A stretch of 64,000 bases of DNA from Volvox africanus (GCA_030268105.1 BSDZ01000056.1:80679-144678), one strand, 5' to 3'. Positions 9,818 to 20,845 are shown, counted from the first letter of the stretch. The notes: generated by a model not told the origin, from the sequence alone. A program made the numbers and translations.

Positions 9818-12363
9818 CGCGGTCGAAGAGAGAAATATGGTCCTGCGGCAATGGGCGAAAAATTAATTTTCTGTGACTTAAAATGGTTCAGGCTTTGACC
9901 TTGACCGTGAGGCGGCGGCGGCATCCCAATCACATACAGCTACAATGCAAGGAAAGCTGCCCATATAGTTAATTTTTAACAAAGCTTAGCAAAGGCATCG
10001 GTGGAGTCAGCCATGAAAATTGGAAAAGGCTTGAGCGTACCTTGGGTAGAAGACCTCGAAGCATGTCCGCGCCAGGTAGAAGATTCCACTGAGCATGGCT
10101 TTTAGGACGGGCCTAGCGACACAGCTCATGGTATCTGAATCCACGCAAACAAGCAAGCCTATCCAAAGACCAGGTGTGCTTGCAGCTTAAGGCCGCGGTG
10201 TGCGTATGTTAAAAGTCAAGTCCGATAGAGATAGAGTGTGCAGAGCAGGTAGCAGTAAACAACGTTGCATTTAAAACGCTGTAGTGAGAAAATGCGCACT
10301 GAACAGCCTAAGTAGCAAACGTTTGATGAAAGTACGGCGGAAAGTGTACCTGCCCTGCCAGGGGCTTCTTTACATATGTGAGAAATTTTGAGGTATTTCG
10401 TTGCTTACGGAAAGCTTCCAATCAATCCACGGTTAGGATGGCACAGGGAAGTTATGTGCATTCAGTACTAAGCTGGAACCACGGCCAGTAGCGTCTGTGG
10501 ACGACGCGAAGTTGAACCTCTTTTTCCTAGGATAGAATTTGCAGCTCTCAGCGTTTTATTATGGAAATATGAGGCCTTGGCGCATGCTCTTTCACGCTTC
10601 GATGCCTTTGATTTTCCTTCAAAGAGACTTGTTATCGATATAGTACAAAACATAGGTATCAGAGTCTGCCCAATTAAGGGTGGTATCGAAAGACACCGAA
10701 TATGAAGTCAAAGCCCCATATATATGTTTCGTTCCAGGGACAGGCAAAGTGTCCAAGGAAGCTCCCAAGGATCCTGGATCGCATGACAGTGAGCATACAA
10801 GCATGGCTTGTTGCCCGTGGCCACCGGCATGAAGCCATGCCTGCGGCCGTGCGCCCCACCCTAGCTGAGACCTGTTATTGCTTCGTCCAACACCTCCGTC
10901 TACTGCCTCCCCTTGGTCCGTAGCCCTTCTGCCCGGTCGCCTGACAACTGCCGCACCCATTCACACCATCCCCGCACATGCAGCCCGTCTGGCGAGCTAA
11001 ATAACGCATGATAGATTGGGGCATAACAACTTCACCACGCAACCAAATTTTGGCACGAAACAATCCAACAAACACGACGTGCTTTTTGTCCCGAGACACT
11101 CTGATTATGACTCCAGGGGGACACGTGCTTAGGGCCTAGCAAGAGTTCGTTGAGGGTAGCTCCGGGCAAAAAGAGACATGTATGGCTCCAGGGAACCACG
11201 TGAAACTTGATGAACAAACGAGGCTTACTGGGCCATATCGTGACCCCCCTTAAATCACTGCTGGGACACTCCCAACGGCACGGACCTAGGGAGCTTTCGT
11301 TTATTTGCATGGAAATCAATAAATGGCTGCGTACCCTCCTTCCACCAGAATACATGATCCCCAGCTTAGCATGTGTACTCGGGTAACGGGAATAGTAGAA
11401 AGCAAAGCGGTACTGCTAGCTATTGAACAGCTCATTATGCATAGCCATATCACCCATGAAGCAGTGACATTGATACCCGGCGTCCACGAAAACCCACTAA
11501 GCCTCCATCCACACACTTGCGCAGCCGAAGCTAGCACAAGTTGACAGCAAGCCGAGTGAAATTTCGACCCGCACAGACAGGCCAGCCCTTGAGGCCAAGC
11601 GCGCCAATCACCAGATGAGCAGATGCATAAAACCGCGCAAACTCAGATATCGCCAGAACCCCAGCCGGGTGCGCTCACCATGCAGCGATAACTCCATTTC
11701 CCCCGTTCACCACCGCACAACGCATGCATGCACATGCCCCTTCCTGTCAGGACCCACCGCAACACAGTGGATTGACCTACTGCCCGTGCAAGCGCATTTC
11801 TCTAAAGACAGCCCTGTGTTCGGACTGCGCTACAGCTTGTAGGGCGCGCCTGGCGACTGCTGCTGGGCGGGAGGGCTGTACCAGCTCCAGATATCTGGTG
11901 ACTGCTGCTGAACCAGCCCTAGCTATCTGGTGACATGTACTTGATGACCTGCGACGGACGCGCCAGTATAGGGACGGAAAGGCTGTGTTGAGCAGCAGTG
12001 AGGTCGCAAGCGGATCCTTTCAATACCAAAGACATAGCGACTGTCCATGAAGGTAAAATGTAGCTCCGGCGGAGTGTGCTAGCACGGGACTGGAGCATCT
12101 GGGTTGTATGTTGGACAAGCTGGATAGGGGTACAGGCTACACCGCGCGCAGCTGGGCTAGGGTATTTAGACGGAAACGTGGCGGGCAGGTGATAGCGACA
12201 TGCGGAATAAGGGCAGAGCAGCGGCCGCGTTGAAATTTGCACTAGCAGGCTCGCTTTGCAGATGCTTGTTTACATCCGCGCACATGCAGCCGTTTTGCCT
12301 TTGCTTGCCTCACGTGATCCCTGACTTACTTACCCTTACAACAAAGGTCCATCCCTCCGCACC
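9818..12363. repeat. Second copy of flank and intergenic block of SD2
   Basis: Repeats 3417-5962 at offset 6401, with no obvious difference in the parts compared. The same short ORFs recur (minus 10468-10653, 10875-11099, 11032-11355 and others). Because they lie in duplicated DNA, their conservation is not evidence of coding. Confidence 0.6.
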
Positions 12364-12567
12364 TTAATCAGAGATCCCAGGTCCCGTACCTGTGGGCTCG
12401 CCACTCTCCAAGGCTGTGCGTCCCTCGCTCATAACTTGGACAGGCGCTGTGTTGGTGAGGGCCTCGCTCGAGCAAGTCTCCGCAAAAAGTGAAGAAAACA
12501 GAAATCCCCTCAACAGTCTAGGACACGACCTCGCCACCAGCTTCTTGATTTCGGATCCAAGTTGCAA
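12364..12567 (-). CDS. Unrecognised small ORF or exon (67 codons)
   Basis: Reads MQLGSEIKKLVARSCPR, then the RLLRGFLFSS ... GPGISD tail that is fused to the repeat array in copy 2. Beyond about 12519 this sequence is not in the duplicated block, so this may be the original context of that tail. A GTACGG donor-like site lies near the C-terminal end and GTAAGC donor-like sequence lies upstream near 12620. No family recognised; it could be one exon of a spliced gene. Confidence 0.25.
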   Translation of the reverse strand: MQLGSEIKKLVARSCPRLLRGFLFSSLFAETCSSEALTNTAPVQVMSEGRTALESGEPTGTGPGISD

Positions 12568-13055
12568 AATGCCACCGACACGCCTGATGCGTGGCTTTGA
12601 AGCGGTTGCGGCTTACCAATGGGAGAATAAGGTGCTAACTGGCGACAAATTCAAGGTTTGAGAGAGAGAAAAAGAGGGAGAAGAAGAGAGTGGGGATAAG
12701 GCAGCTGGGCGGAGGGCGGGTGTAGGAGGGGGCAGGGCGGGGATTCAGCTTGGACGAGGGCTTGTTCGTTCGTTCTAGGGGTGCAAGCGCCATACCTTCG
12801 ACCTAATAAGCAGCACCATACGAAGCACTGTTCTCTGTACGAAAATGCTTTGCTCGCCAGCCAGCTTGACCGGCCCCTGCATGCCGCATCATCTGCATAG
12901 GCTGTCTTTGGCATCGTCGACAAGAATACCACCAAAGCTGCGCATTTAAATTCAACAGGGCGACGGCCGCTGTTGGAACTCCACAAACTCCGCCCAGGGT
13001 CTTCAGACTTCTGGAGTGCGGCGATCACAAAAAGGTACGTCAGCGCGCTTACGCA
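12568..13055. other. No recognisable gene; purine-rich tract at 12660-12745
   Basis: After 12655 there is a GA/GGG-rich tract of about 85 bases on the plus strand (GAGAGAGA, then several GGGCGGG and GGAGGGG blocks). A 229-codon minus-strand frame spans 12651-13340 but has an irregular composition and no recognisable domain, so I do not call it a gene. Confidence 0.4.
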
Positions 13056-13059
13056 TGTA

Positions 13060-13290
13060 CACATGGACGGACCCAGAGGTCCCTGTTCGGACCCCTGCAC
13101 GGACTCGACAACTTGGTACCTGCCAAGGTGCTGCTTACGGTTGCGTGGCTGACATACGCATTTCATTTGTACAAGGCCTACGTGCAGGCAAAGAAATCGC
13201 GTTGCCACCCTGCGCAGTACCTCGGTGGCGTTGGTTTCCAAAAAAACATTATCAGCAGCTGTTGCTCCTATACGTGCTCGTATTGATTGC
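13060..13290 (+). other. Possible exon with one hydrophobic helix
   Basis: The plus-strand frame reads QRSLFGPLHGLDNLVPAK, then a hydrophobic stretch (VLLTVAWLTYAF), then HLYKAYVQAKKSR, ending at a TGA at 13286. The residue mix (basic residues after a hydrophobic helix) looks like a membrane protein end. There is no upstream ATG in frame nearby, so it would have to be an internal or terminal exon. Family unknown. Confidence 0.25.
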
Positions 13291-13424
13291 TGTGTGATAT
13301 GTATGTACCAGTTCAACAATTCATGAACCCTATCTAGCATTCAATACTGCAACGTAAAGTTCTCTCGATATGATGAAATGTTTTAAGATTATAAGACGGT
13401 TGGTCGGTCATGTATCAAGGCCTA

Positions 13425-13959
13425 CCGCGTCTGACTTTCTGCAATGGCAACTATGGAAACGCCTGGCAGTTGCACACAAATTCTTAATTCAGGGAAGTAA
13501 GGAAAATAAGTTCGAGACAAAGAGGCAAATAAAATTGTTCGATGCTCTTACGAGCAAGCCCATCGGTGAAGCTGTCACGTCGAGAAGCGCGATGAATCAA
13601 CGGTGAACTGACAAGACTGTCGAAGCTCCCAAACCAACGATTTGATTGCATTTGCATAGTTGTGAGAACTAAATAATGGTTCAATGTATATGATTTGTTC
13701 GGGCAATCGTTCAATCCCAACCGTAATTGTTTTGCTATTGCTTCATAAACGCGTGAGTGCAGCGGTTGACCAAGGAATCGGGGAGGTCGGACTTATCAAA
13801 GTCCACATCTACCAGCAGGCACCTAGAATACACACATCTAAAGTCCGTTGCTGCAACTTGCATGGTATGAATGGTTACAACGTATCCCAAATTTCTCGTT
13901 CCTACCTTTCCAACATCCTGTTCCTGTCCTCTCGTGCGACTTAAAGACGTGCGTCTTGA
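13425..13959. repeat. Dispersed repeat R1, copy 2
   Basis: Matches 25367-25905 and, from 13589 on, positions 1-370. It begins at CCGCGTCTGAC and ends at GCGTCTTGA, where the other two copies continue with a GACNACCG..CTGGGCCGCC word that is absent here. Confidence 0.75.
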
Positions 13960-14100
13960 GGGAGATCCCTAAAACCCTAAGTTCACATTTACGAACAGGC
14001 ACCTAGAACACACAGATTAAAATTCCGTTGCTGCAATTTACATGGTATAAAAGGTAACAACATATCTACATCAAGCAACCTACGGCTTTTTCCAAGCGCA
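13960..14100. repeat. Telomere-like tract plus diverged R1 fragment
   Basis: CCCTAAAACCCTAA (two units of the Chlamydomonas-type telomere sequence) lies at about 13967-13980, exactly where R1 copy 2 ends. It is followed by a second, more diverged R1 piece (AACAGGCACCTAGAACACAC and onward) whose closest relative is the inverted copy at 32360-32640. Confidence 0.5.
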
Positions 14101-17100
14101 ATGTCCAACGATGACGTTTTCCCCATTGGATATAGGATCTATCTGGATGAAGCAGCTGCCAAAACGGCTTTGGGCGGGACATGTTGTCCCTGCGCGTTGG
14201 GTGATGGTATGCGACGGCGTTTAAAACGTTTTTCTCAAGATCATGATGGTGACAATATTTACAATGATGATGGTGGTGGTGATGCAACGGCTGATATTAC
14301 ACTAAGATGTCGTGATGCGTGATTGATGGCGTATGGGCAGGAGCAGGCGTATGGGCAGGGGCAAATCCAACACGCGGTGGGGTGAGCCGAAACGGCAGTT
14401 CACTGCTTGCCGCTGATTCCCAAAAACGGGACCGGAGTTGAGCGAACAGGGACCCATCGTCCCTATGTGTGATGGAACGCCGCTCTCCGTAATGTAAACT
14501 AGAGTACTTTTTAGTTTTCCATTTGTCCGTCCGCTCTTCCGTCCGCACATGCATGATTAGTATGTGACTCAGGGCGCAGAGGCGCGCCATAACTGACAGT
14601 TTTGCAGAGTCTCTCCACATCATCTCGTTGAATCGTCTGTTCATCTGGGTACTGAAGGTCTGGATGGAGGATAATGTTGTCATCCATTGGGGGTTCTGAT
14701 AACCAAGCCAATGCTTTATGGATGTGCGTGTATTGATGTGGCCTTGGCAAAGCGCTGTGGGATGGTGTGGAGTGTGCGGGGTGGGATGTACGGTGTGGGG
14801 ATCTGAAACTTGAGATAGAGGAATACCCTTGCACGTATGTGTGTGTGTGTAGCCTCGGACTGAAGGCTATCTGTTGTATTAGATAAGTATAGTACAAGTA
14901 CGAACAGTAATAAACATATGTCAGGGAGTATGTATACCGGTCGAAGCATGCGTCAGGATTTCAGTGCATGTCGTTGGGGTATTGGACGTCAGCATGAGAT
15001 ATACACGATCGAGATTGAGCGAGCCTCATGTGGTGGAGATTTTCCAGCGTCATATGCACTATAGGTTGCTGTTGTCAATTATATAAGTTATAAAAAACAA
15101 AGTTATATTATTATATAACTTATTATTATTAAGGGCGACAGCAGGATGGCCTTAACGAAGCAAGGGCTCTTTGCGATCAGAGCCTGTCGACGCAAATACG
15201 AATGGACTTCCGATGCGATGCGCTTCCGATTGTGTAAGTATCTGTATTGTATTATTATATAGCTTGGTGCCGAGGAAACAGAATCTGATTCGTTCAGATG
15301 GACACCATGAAGAGGAACAAATTGCCTCGCAAAGGTTTACATTGTAGCCGTGTATACACGTGTACACGAGTGATACGAGCATGTCAACCGTCCACCTGTC
15401 GGTTACTCACAACACAATTCAATAATTGTTACTCGGACACACGCCATCCTTCTTCCCTCTCCTCACCTGCCAGAGTCGCCGCCGCCTCCAGCAAGAAAGA
15501 CATGACTGGCCAATCATTTAGATGTGCCAAAGCACATTCGAATTTATGACGCACTCGCGCTTAGGGGAGCCAAGATACTTGCGCAGCATGCTAGACAGTG
15601 TGTGCCGTAAAAAGATATTTTACGTTTTCAAACGAGTAAGCAGCTTCTGAACAAAGCTCTAATCCGTTTCGAAGACAACGTAACCGCGATGCACTAGATA
15701 ATGCAAAATGACAACCACGCCTCAATGTACAAAACGTACAACGTACAAAAAGGTCTCAGATATGCCGTGTCGATCGATCAGTAACGTTGCACATATTTTG
15801 AAACTGCAAAAGAGTCTTGATTCGGAGCTTGTAATGACGAGGCTAAAGCAACTGCCATGACAATCTGGAGGGAGACGTCAAGCTTTGAAACGCCTCGTAG
15901 GGTTGCATAATAACATTGAAGTAATAGAAGGCATATAAAATATTAGTCCACTAATAACTACGACTCTCGACTAGACCACGCCCAGAAGAGCAGCGCAGAG
16001 CTTTTATTTTTAATATTAATATTAAATATTTTTTTATTCAAAAGTATTTCCTTAGGGCTTTTGATAATTGTTCCTGATTGAAGCAAAGTAATGCGTCATA
16101 AAATGGACCGATAACAACACCGGTATTTTTGTAAAAATGCCGCGAGTTTATTAGATCAAATAATTAGAACTTAACATTCAACTATTGACAGAATGGAAAA
16201 CAACAGTTACCCCGGTGATGGTGGTTGATGATCGCTACAAACTCTTAGGGGCTCGTAAGGCCCCGGACGAGCCTATAACAAGAGGAGGCTCAGAGGGCTG
16301 CGCGAGCGAGTCGTACGATGAGATGAGATTAAATAACGTGAGTAGCTAAATAATTAATCGAAACAGGGAAAACGCAGAGAGGTTGAGCAGTACCAAGTTA
16401 AGTCATGCCCACATTCAAGTACGATGTTGGATAATGATATTGATCGGTCTGTATATGCGCTGTGCAGCGGCCATGCACGGAAAGAAATTTAGATGGTGGC
16501 ATCAGCCATCACCAAAGTTGCACGCATGCATTGCCGCCTGCCTCGTTCCTTAAAGCAATACCTACCCTCGCATAACTGCAAGGATACATCGGCCGCCTCG
16601 CAAGGGCACACTGATCATGAATGGTTGCAGCTCACCAACGCTTTATGGATGTGCGCGTATTGAGGTGAAAGAGCGGTGAAACATTTAATCATTTAGGTAC
16701 ATTCCTTCATAGGAACACAGAAACGACGATGCGAGCACGATACGTTTCGCCCTGCCAGTGGTTCACCTCTTGTTCTGTGTCGCGACCTACGCTTCACGAT
16801 CCGCCCTTAGGAACGAATCTATCGGTTCCAATTCGGAGCATCCAGACGTGTCCTAGTGGCGCGCCGGCGATCACCACCACCAATGCCGCCAGCTACACCT
16901 AGCCCACCCGATTACCCTCTATATTTAAGTCCGCTCCCCCTGCTCCTTGTCTTTGAATCCGATGATTTTGAATCTCTATATCCCAAATGTCATTCGGCCT
17001 CTCCCAGCCCAAGTGGATGCATGTTCTTAAATGTTCCACCTGTGCACGACACTTCCTCCTCCAATCCACTTTGTATCTGCACCAGTCGAGCGGCGGCCCC

Positions 17101-17498
17101 CGTCAGGCATATCCACCGACGACGCCATCCTCTTGTCATATAAAGACCAACCCATCGCTCCAATCGATTACTAGCTCGTCCTCCTCCGCACAGCCTCCGG
17201 CCACCCTGCACCCGTTTCGTTCCAAACGGTCCAGCGTGTCTGCCTCACGCCCTTTCTCCTCAATGGCAGCCTATGAGGAGGTTCCCGAGGGTCCAGATGG
17301 TTATGGAGCACAATCAGTTGAGCCGTGAATTACTTGGAGGCTCGGGAAACAGGCTGAAGAGTTCACATGGATCCACATTTTACTCCAACCCCTCATTCGG
17401 TCGTGGTATGTCGCCTCCTACTATACGGCACTATTGGGGGTCCATGCCGGCCGCAGCGACCCAAAAAGCCCAAGCTCGCTGCCCGTCGCAGCTAACAT
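14101..17498. other. 3.4 kb without a recognisable gene
   Basis: Several short open frames on both strands, none with a recognisable domain. Small features: 14101-14160 resembles the inverted sequence near 32040-32100; a short direct repeat GCGTATGGGCAGG at 14329-14365; a GTGTGTGTGT run near 14840; an AT-rich patch with a TAAGTTATA/TATAACTTA inverted repeat at 15078-15133; another AT-rich patch at 16008-16040. Proline/serine-rich frames at 16856-17330 are not convincing. Most of it reads as intergenic or intronic DNA. Confidence 0.4.
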
Positions 17499-18092
17499 GG
17501 CCCACTCCCCTCCATTGGTGCACATACCCGTTATGCTGATGGGATGCCATCGTCGGTGCCGCCGCCGCCGGCGGAACCGGCACAGTCATTCTTCTGTTTC
17601 GAGGAGGTAGGGCACTGCTGAGCTCAGCGCCTAAAGTTCTTCGCGAGTTGAGCAGTCTAGATCAAATTTCCACCAGTGCCTCTATGCAAGAGGAAAGATA
17701 AGTATGCCAACGGCTTAATAATTAATTGTCTGTATTGGAGCTCAGTTTGATGAAAGGTTGCCAATATTGCCAAAATAGTCTTTGAAGTTGAGGCCTTCAA
17801 CACGAATTCTTCCAAGACAAATGAAAGTCATATTTTGTTTTATATTCCATATTTGAAGTTTCTCTGGGCCGAATAAGCTCAGTAAGCGAGAACATAGGCC
17901 TGTTTAGAGGACGCATTTTGCAAATCCTGTATGTCATTCTTCAAATATAGCGAGCGATATTCAGATGTTAGAAATGTGGATTTCTTATGGACCAAGACGG
18001 AAAATGTTGCCGGTGATCCCTACAGACCAATCCGTACAGGTGCTGTACTTGATCGGACCTTTAAATGCAACGAACCATTGAAAGTAACAACT

Positions 18093-19009
18093 ATGATGCA
18101 GGTGAAATTCATCGAAGCAGCCATCATCAGTTTCGGCTTAGGGTTCCCCATCTTGTCAGTTGCAGCTTCCCGCTGTTTGGGTCAGTATGAACATAACTAC
18201 GGATATGGTTATTACTCCTATGATACTGAAGATGACTCCTATTACGATGAGTATGGCTACGATGGTGATGAGGACGAGGCCTACTATGAGTACTACGGCA
18301 TAATAGATACGAGGATTACCACGCCGAGAAGTATGATTTCTTTGAAGAATGCCTCTTTGATACCAATGGTCAGCCGGTGCTGGCAAGTGAAACCGCCTCT
18401 TGCGATATCAAAGTCGCCGGGGTCGACAAGCAGGCAGATAAGCTTAACGGTGGCTTGGATGGTGTTTGCAAGCTGACGTCCTGCTATAACGGAAAGCCGA
18501 TATACACGCGCCGGAGCAGCTCTGTCGGTGAGGACCGCGCGTTATCGTACTCGAGCACTTTTGGCGATTGGGACATTTCAATGGGCAGTGAGCCAAACGA
18601 GGCCGAAATTCTTATGTACGGTGGAGAAATGGAGCATGCTTCAGTCCCCTGTTTGTTGGCAGCTGGCAGCTGGGCGGCGATCTCAAGTCCGATACAGCTC
18701 TTGGCGAGGACGATTTTATTCCCATTAACGTAGCTGTTTCATGTGCTGATGGCTCAGTATTCAAGGCTGACACCAACAGCTACAAGCAAGTGATAGGCCC
18801 GGTGTTGACGGACGAGGAAATTAAGGCCAAGCATCCCTACACATATGATAAGTACAGCAAGGTGGACCCCAGCCCAACGATTAACTTCACATTTGTGGTT
18901 CTCCTTGTGATGCGGGGCCTCAGAATACTTCTGGCCATTCCATATTTCCTTCGTCGGAAGAAAAAGGTGCCAAGGGTGGCTCTATATCTGTTAGCTTGAT
19001 GCTAAACCA
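18093..19009 (+). pseudogene. Broken gene for a secreted/membrane protein with Tyr/Asp-rich stretch (copy A)
   Basis: From the ATG at 18093 the frame gives a hydrophobic signal-like segment (FIEAAIISFGLGFPILSVAAS), then a stretch of about 45 residues made almost only of Tyr, Asp, Glu and Gly. Near 18295 the sense moves to another frame (NRYEDYHAEKYDFFEEC ... FGDWDISMGSEPNEAEILMY). Near 18670 it moves to a third (LGGDLKSDTALGEDDF, VLTDEEIKAKHPYTYDKY). In that frame a hydrophobic run FTFVVLLVMRGLRILLAIPYF precedes RRKKK, although a different frame (PCDAGPQNTSGHS, GGSISVSLMLNQS) also reads sensibly there. These shifts could be unrecognised introns, but no GT/AG pair fits well, so I call it a pseudogene. 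The family is unknown. The downstream frame at 19058-19282 (MACVWSNVIYV...) may be its continuation, which the insert then interrupts. Confidence 0.5.
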
Positions 19010-19213
19010 GAGCAAGGAGAGGTGTACATTATTCAATGGCCACATTAATTAACAAACGTGGCCTGTGTTTGGAGCAATGTAATTTATGTGGCTTCCAACC
19101 GTACGGACGGAAGAGGTGTAACATACCCAAATATTATGCAAGAGCGGCTATATCGGAGTAAAGTTGATCTGACAACGATGCGCGTCTTTCGAGCGTCGCC
19201 ACAGGAAGGATTG

Positions 19214-19338
19214 ATGAAGCTGCAAGATCTGTGCGTAGTCAGGGCCAGCGCCACGCTATCCACGTTGGATTGTTCTATGTGAGGGCATATGGCTCCTTAC
19301 TGGCGTGGCACACGGATTGAGGTGTAACTACATATCAC
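19214..19338 (+). repeat. Direct repeat flanking bacterial-like insert, left (copy A)
   Basis: About 125 bases, starting ATGAAGCTGCAAGATCTGTG and repeated at 20720-20845. The reading MKLQDLCVVRASATL ... is in frame with the preceding host ORF, so the host coding sequence appears on both sides of the insert. It is far longer than the 2-bp TA duplication expected for IS630 transposition. Confidence 0.85.
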
Positions 19339-19375
19339 TTATTTCTACTACATTTTTGTATTTTTTCCTAATTTT

Positions 19376-20236
19376 GCGTTAGGTGAGGATTTAAGAGAAA
19401 AAATATTTGCACAAGTAGATTCAAGAATGTCTATTACAAAGGCAAGTTAAATGTTCAGGATTAATAGACAGGCAATATACAACTGGGTTAGTATCAAGGA
19501 AGAAACAGGTAAATTAGAAGCAAAATCAGGCTATCAAAAAAGCCATAGTCATAAAATAAAGGATTTAAAACAATTAAAAACATTTCTTCTGGAGAACCCT
19601 GATAAAACGTTACATCAATTGCCCATATGATGGCCGGAAAAGATAATTGGATGGACATTAGGCAGATGGATTAACAGACTGATATATACATATATATAAC
19701 ACCTTTTTTCACACCAAAAAAATGAATTGGAAGTATAAGAGTTTATGGAAGAAATAAAACAAATTCCAGTAGAGCGTTTAGTATATCTTGATGAAAGTGG
19801 TGCAGAGGAAAACATTACTTTTTCTCATGGTTACAGCTTAGAAGGTAAGAGATGTTATAGTAAAAAAGAATTCAGGCACAAAATTAGGGTAAGCAAGATT
19901 GCCGCTTTGAGGAATAGCACACTATTTGCTCCTTTCGTTTTTACCGGTTCTTGTAACTCTTCAGTGTTTGATACTTATCTACAAAATGTCTTATTACCTC
20001 AGTTATCTAAGGGACATGTGGTCGTAATGGATAATATAGCCTTTCATAAAAAGGAATCCGTTAAGCTACTAATTGAGTCGGTTGGTGCATCTATTCTTTT
20101 TATACCGCCGTACTGCCCTGACCTCAATCAAATTGAGCATTACTGGCATAAAGTAAAGCAGAATATCAGAAAAATAAAAAATATTTTTAATATTTTTCAT
20201 TGTGTTTGTGCTGCTATCAATTTGTCTATACCTTAA
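19376..20236 (+). pseudogene. IS630-family transposase pseudogene, bacterial (Rickettsiales-like), copy A
   Basis: One continuous reading frame from about 19376 to 20236 (286 codons) with four in-frame stops (TAA 19448, TGA 19628, TAA 19697, TAA 19736). The N-terminal part is a helix-turn-helix (DLREKIFAQVDSRMSITKAS, then FRINRQAIYNWVSIKEETGK, a typical IS630 HTH). The C-terminal part is the DDE domain: first Asp in LVYLDESGAEE, second in VVVMDNIAFHKKE, catalytic Glu in PDLNQIEHYWHKVKQNIRK. The base composition is strongly AT-rich, unlike the GC-rich host DNA around it. The codon choice and sequence style are those of Rickettsiales endosymbionts; that taxon is inference. No terminal inverted repeats or TA duplications were identified. 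Confidence 0.85.
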
Positions 20237-20251
20237 TTTGTTATGCTATAG

Positions 20252-20431
20252 CAACTGGTGGATCAATTTGCACTATTAAAATCATATTGCATAGAAAAAA
20301 GTTTGAAGTTATTTACAAATAACTCTACAAAAACTGATGAATTTTGTACGTTGCTTATTCGAGGCGGTATGATTGTGGAGGTATTAGATAAAGATTGGTA
20401 TCAATATCAATTAAAGCACCTCAAAATTTAA
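20252..20431 (+). pseudogene. Unidentified AT-rich bacterial-like C-terminal fragment (copy A)
   Basis: An open frame of 59 codons without a start, reading QLVDQFALLKSYCIEK, later TDEFCTLLIRGGMIVEVLDK, and ending YQLKHLKI before TAA. It is conserved in copy B (35421-35600). The AT-rich codon choice matches the transposase next to it. No family recognised; it looks like the end of a bacterial gene cut by the insertion of the IS element or by decay. Confidence 0.4.
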
Positions 20432-20551
20432 ATATGTATTAATATTTTGCCAGTTTGTAATATCTTTCGAAAATTTGGTATGTTTAACAGATTGGTGTTA
20501 TAATGGCATTTTCAGAATTGGTTCCATAAACAATTATAAGAATAACACATA

Positions 20552-20661
20552 TAGTTCCAAAAGGTCATTTTTTCTTTATGGGAGATAATCGTGATCAAGC
20601 AGCAGATAGTAGATATCAACTAGGTTTTGTGCCGTTTGAAAATTTGATAGCTAAAGCATAA
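20552..20661 (+). pseudogene. lepB: Signal peptidase I C-terminal fragment (copy A, frameshifted)
   Basis: Encodes the conserved C-terminal boxes of bacterial signal peptidase I: IVPKG, then (after a one-base deletion in a T run near 20570) FFFMGDNRDQAADSR and LGFVPFENLIAKA, stop. GDNRD-x3-DSR is the family signature. The membrane anchor and the catalytic Ser and Lys are absent, so it cannot be functional. Copy B at 35699-35830 has one more T and is still in frame. It lies in the same AT-rich insert as the transposase and supports a chromosomal bacterial, not merely IS, origin. Confidence 0.8.
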
Positions 20662-20719
20662 TTTATCTTTTTAACGACAAAAGAATGTTTTTGGGATGAA
20701 AAGCTCGGGATTCTAGATC

Positions 20720-20845
20720 ATGAAGCTGCAAGATCTGTGCGTAGTCAGGGCCAGCGCCACGCTATCCACGTTGGATTTGTTCTATGTGAGAGCATATGGC
20801 TCCTTACTGGCGTGGCACACGGATAGAGGTGTATATGTCACTATA
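20720..20845 (+). repeat. Direct repeat flanking bacterial-like insert, right (copy A)
   Basis: Repeats 19214-19338 with a handful of differences (one extra T, a few substitutions). It is followed by host-like GC-richer DNA. Confidence 0.85.

Larger units (their letters stand above)
1695..12519. repeat. Tandem segmental duplication SD2 (1695-6118 and 7982-12519)
   Basis: The block 1695-6118 recurs at 7982-12519. The offset is 6287 bases before the 57-bp array and 6401 after it. The difference of 114 is exactly two 57-bp units, the two extra units carried by the second copy. Between the blocks, 6119-7980 is a partial third copy that starts inside a 57-bp array and stops at the word GAACCTCTTT. 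This arrangement is what unequal crossing-over between arrays would leave. Similarity is near identity by eye, so the event is recent or the copies are homogenised. Confidence 0.85.
17499..20818. repeat. Segmental duplication SD3, copy A
   Basis: Collinear with 32671-35987, with scattered substitutions and small indels. It contains the Tyr/Asp-rich broken gene, the bacterial-like insert and its two flanking direct repeats. On the left the copies join at TGGCCCACTCC. On the right copy A continues into unique sequence, whereas copy B is cut by the 30-bp minisatellite. Confidence 0.9.

Noticed and set aside
12651..13340. 229-codon minus-strand ORF
   Set aside because: Low-complexity ends, no recognisable domain, and a more protein-like short frame on the other strand.
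16856..17328. Pro/Ser-rich ORFs
   Set aside because: Two overlapping frames of similar quality, no domain, no splice or start evidence.
17595..17617. Retrotransposon Gag zinc knuckle (CFEEVGHC)
   Set aside because: The second Cys of the CCHC spacing is absent, the frame ends at once, and copy B has CSEEVGHC; no reverse transcriptase nearby.
19214..20845. Bacterial contamination or chimeric assembly
   Set aside because: The insert occurs twice in host context with the same borders and different lesions, which contamination would not give; still worth a read check.
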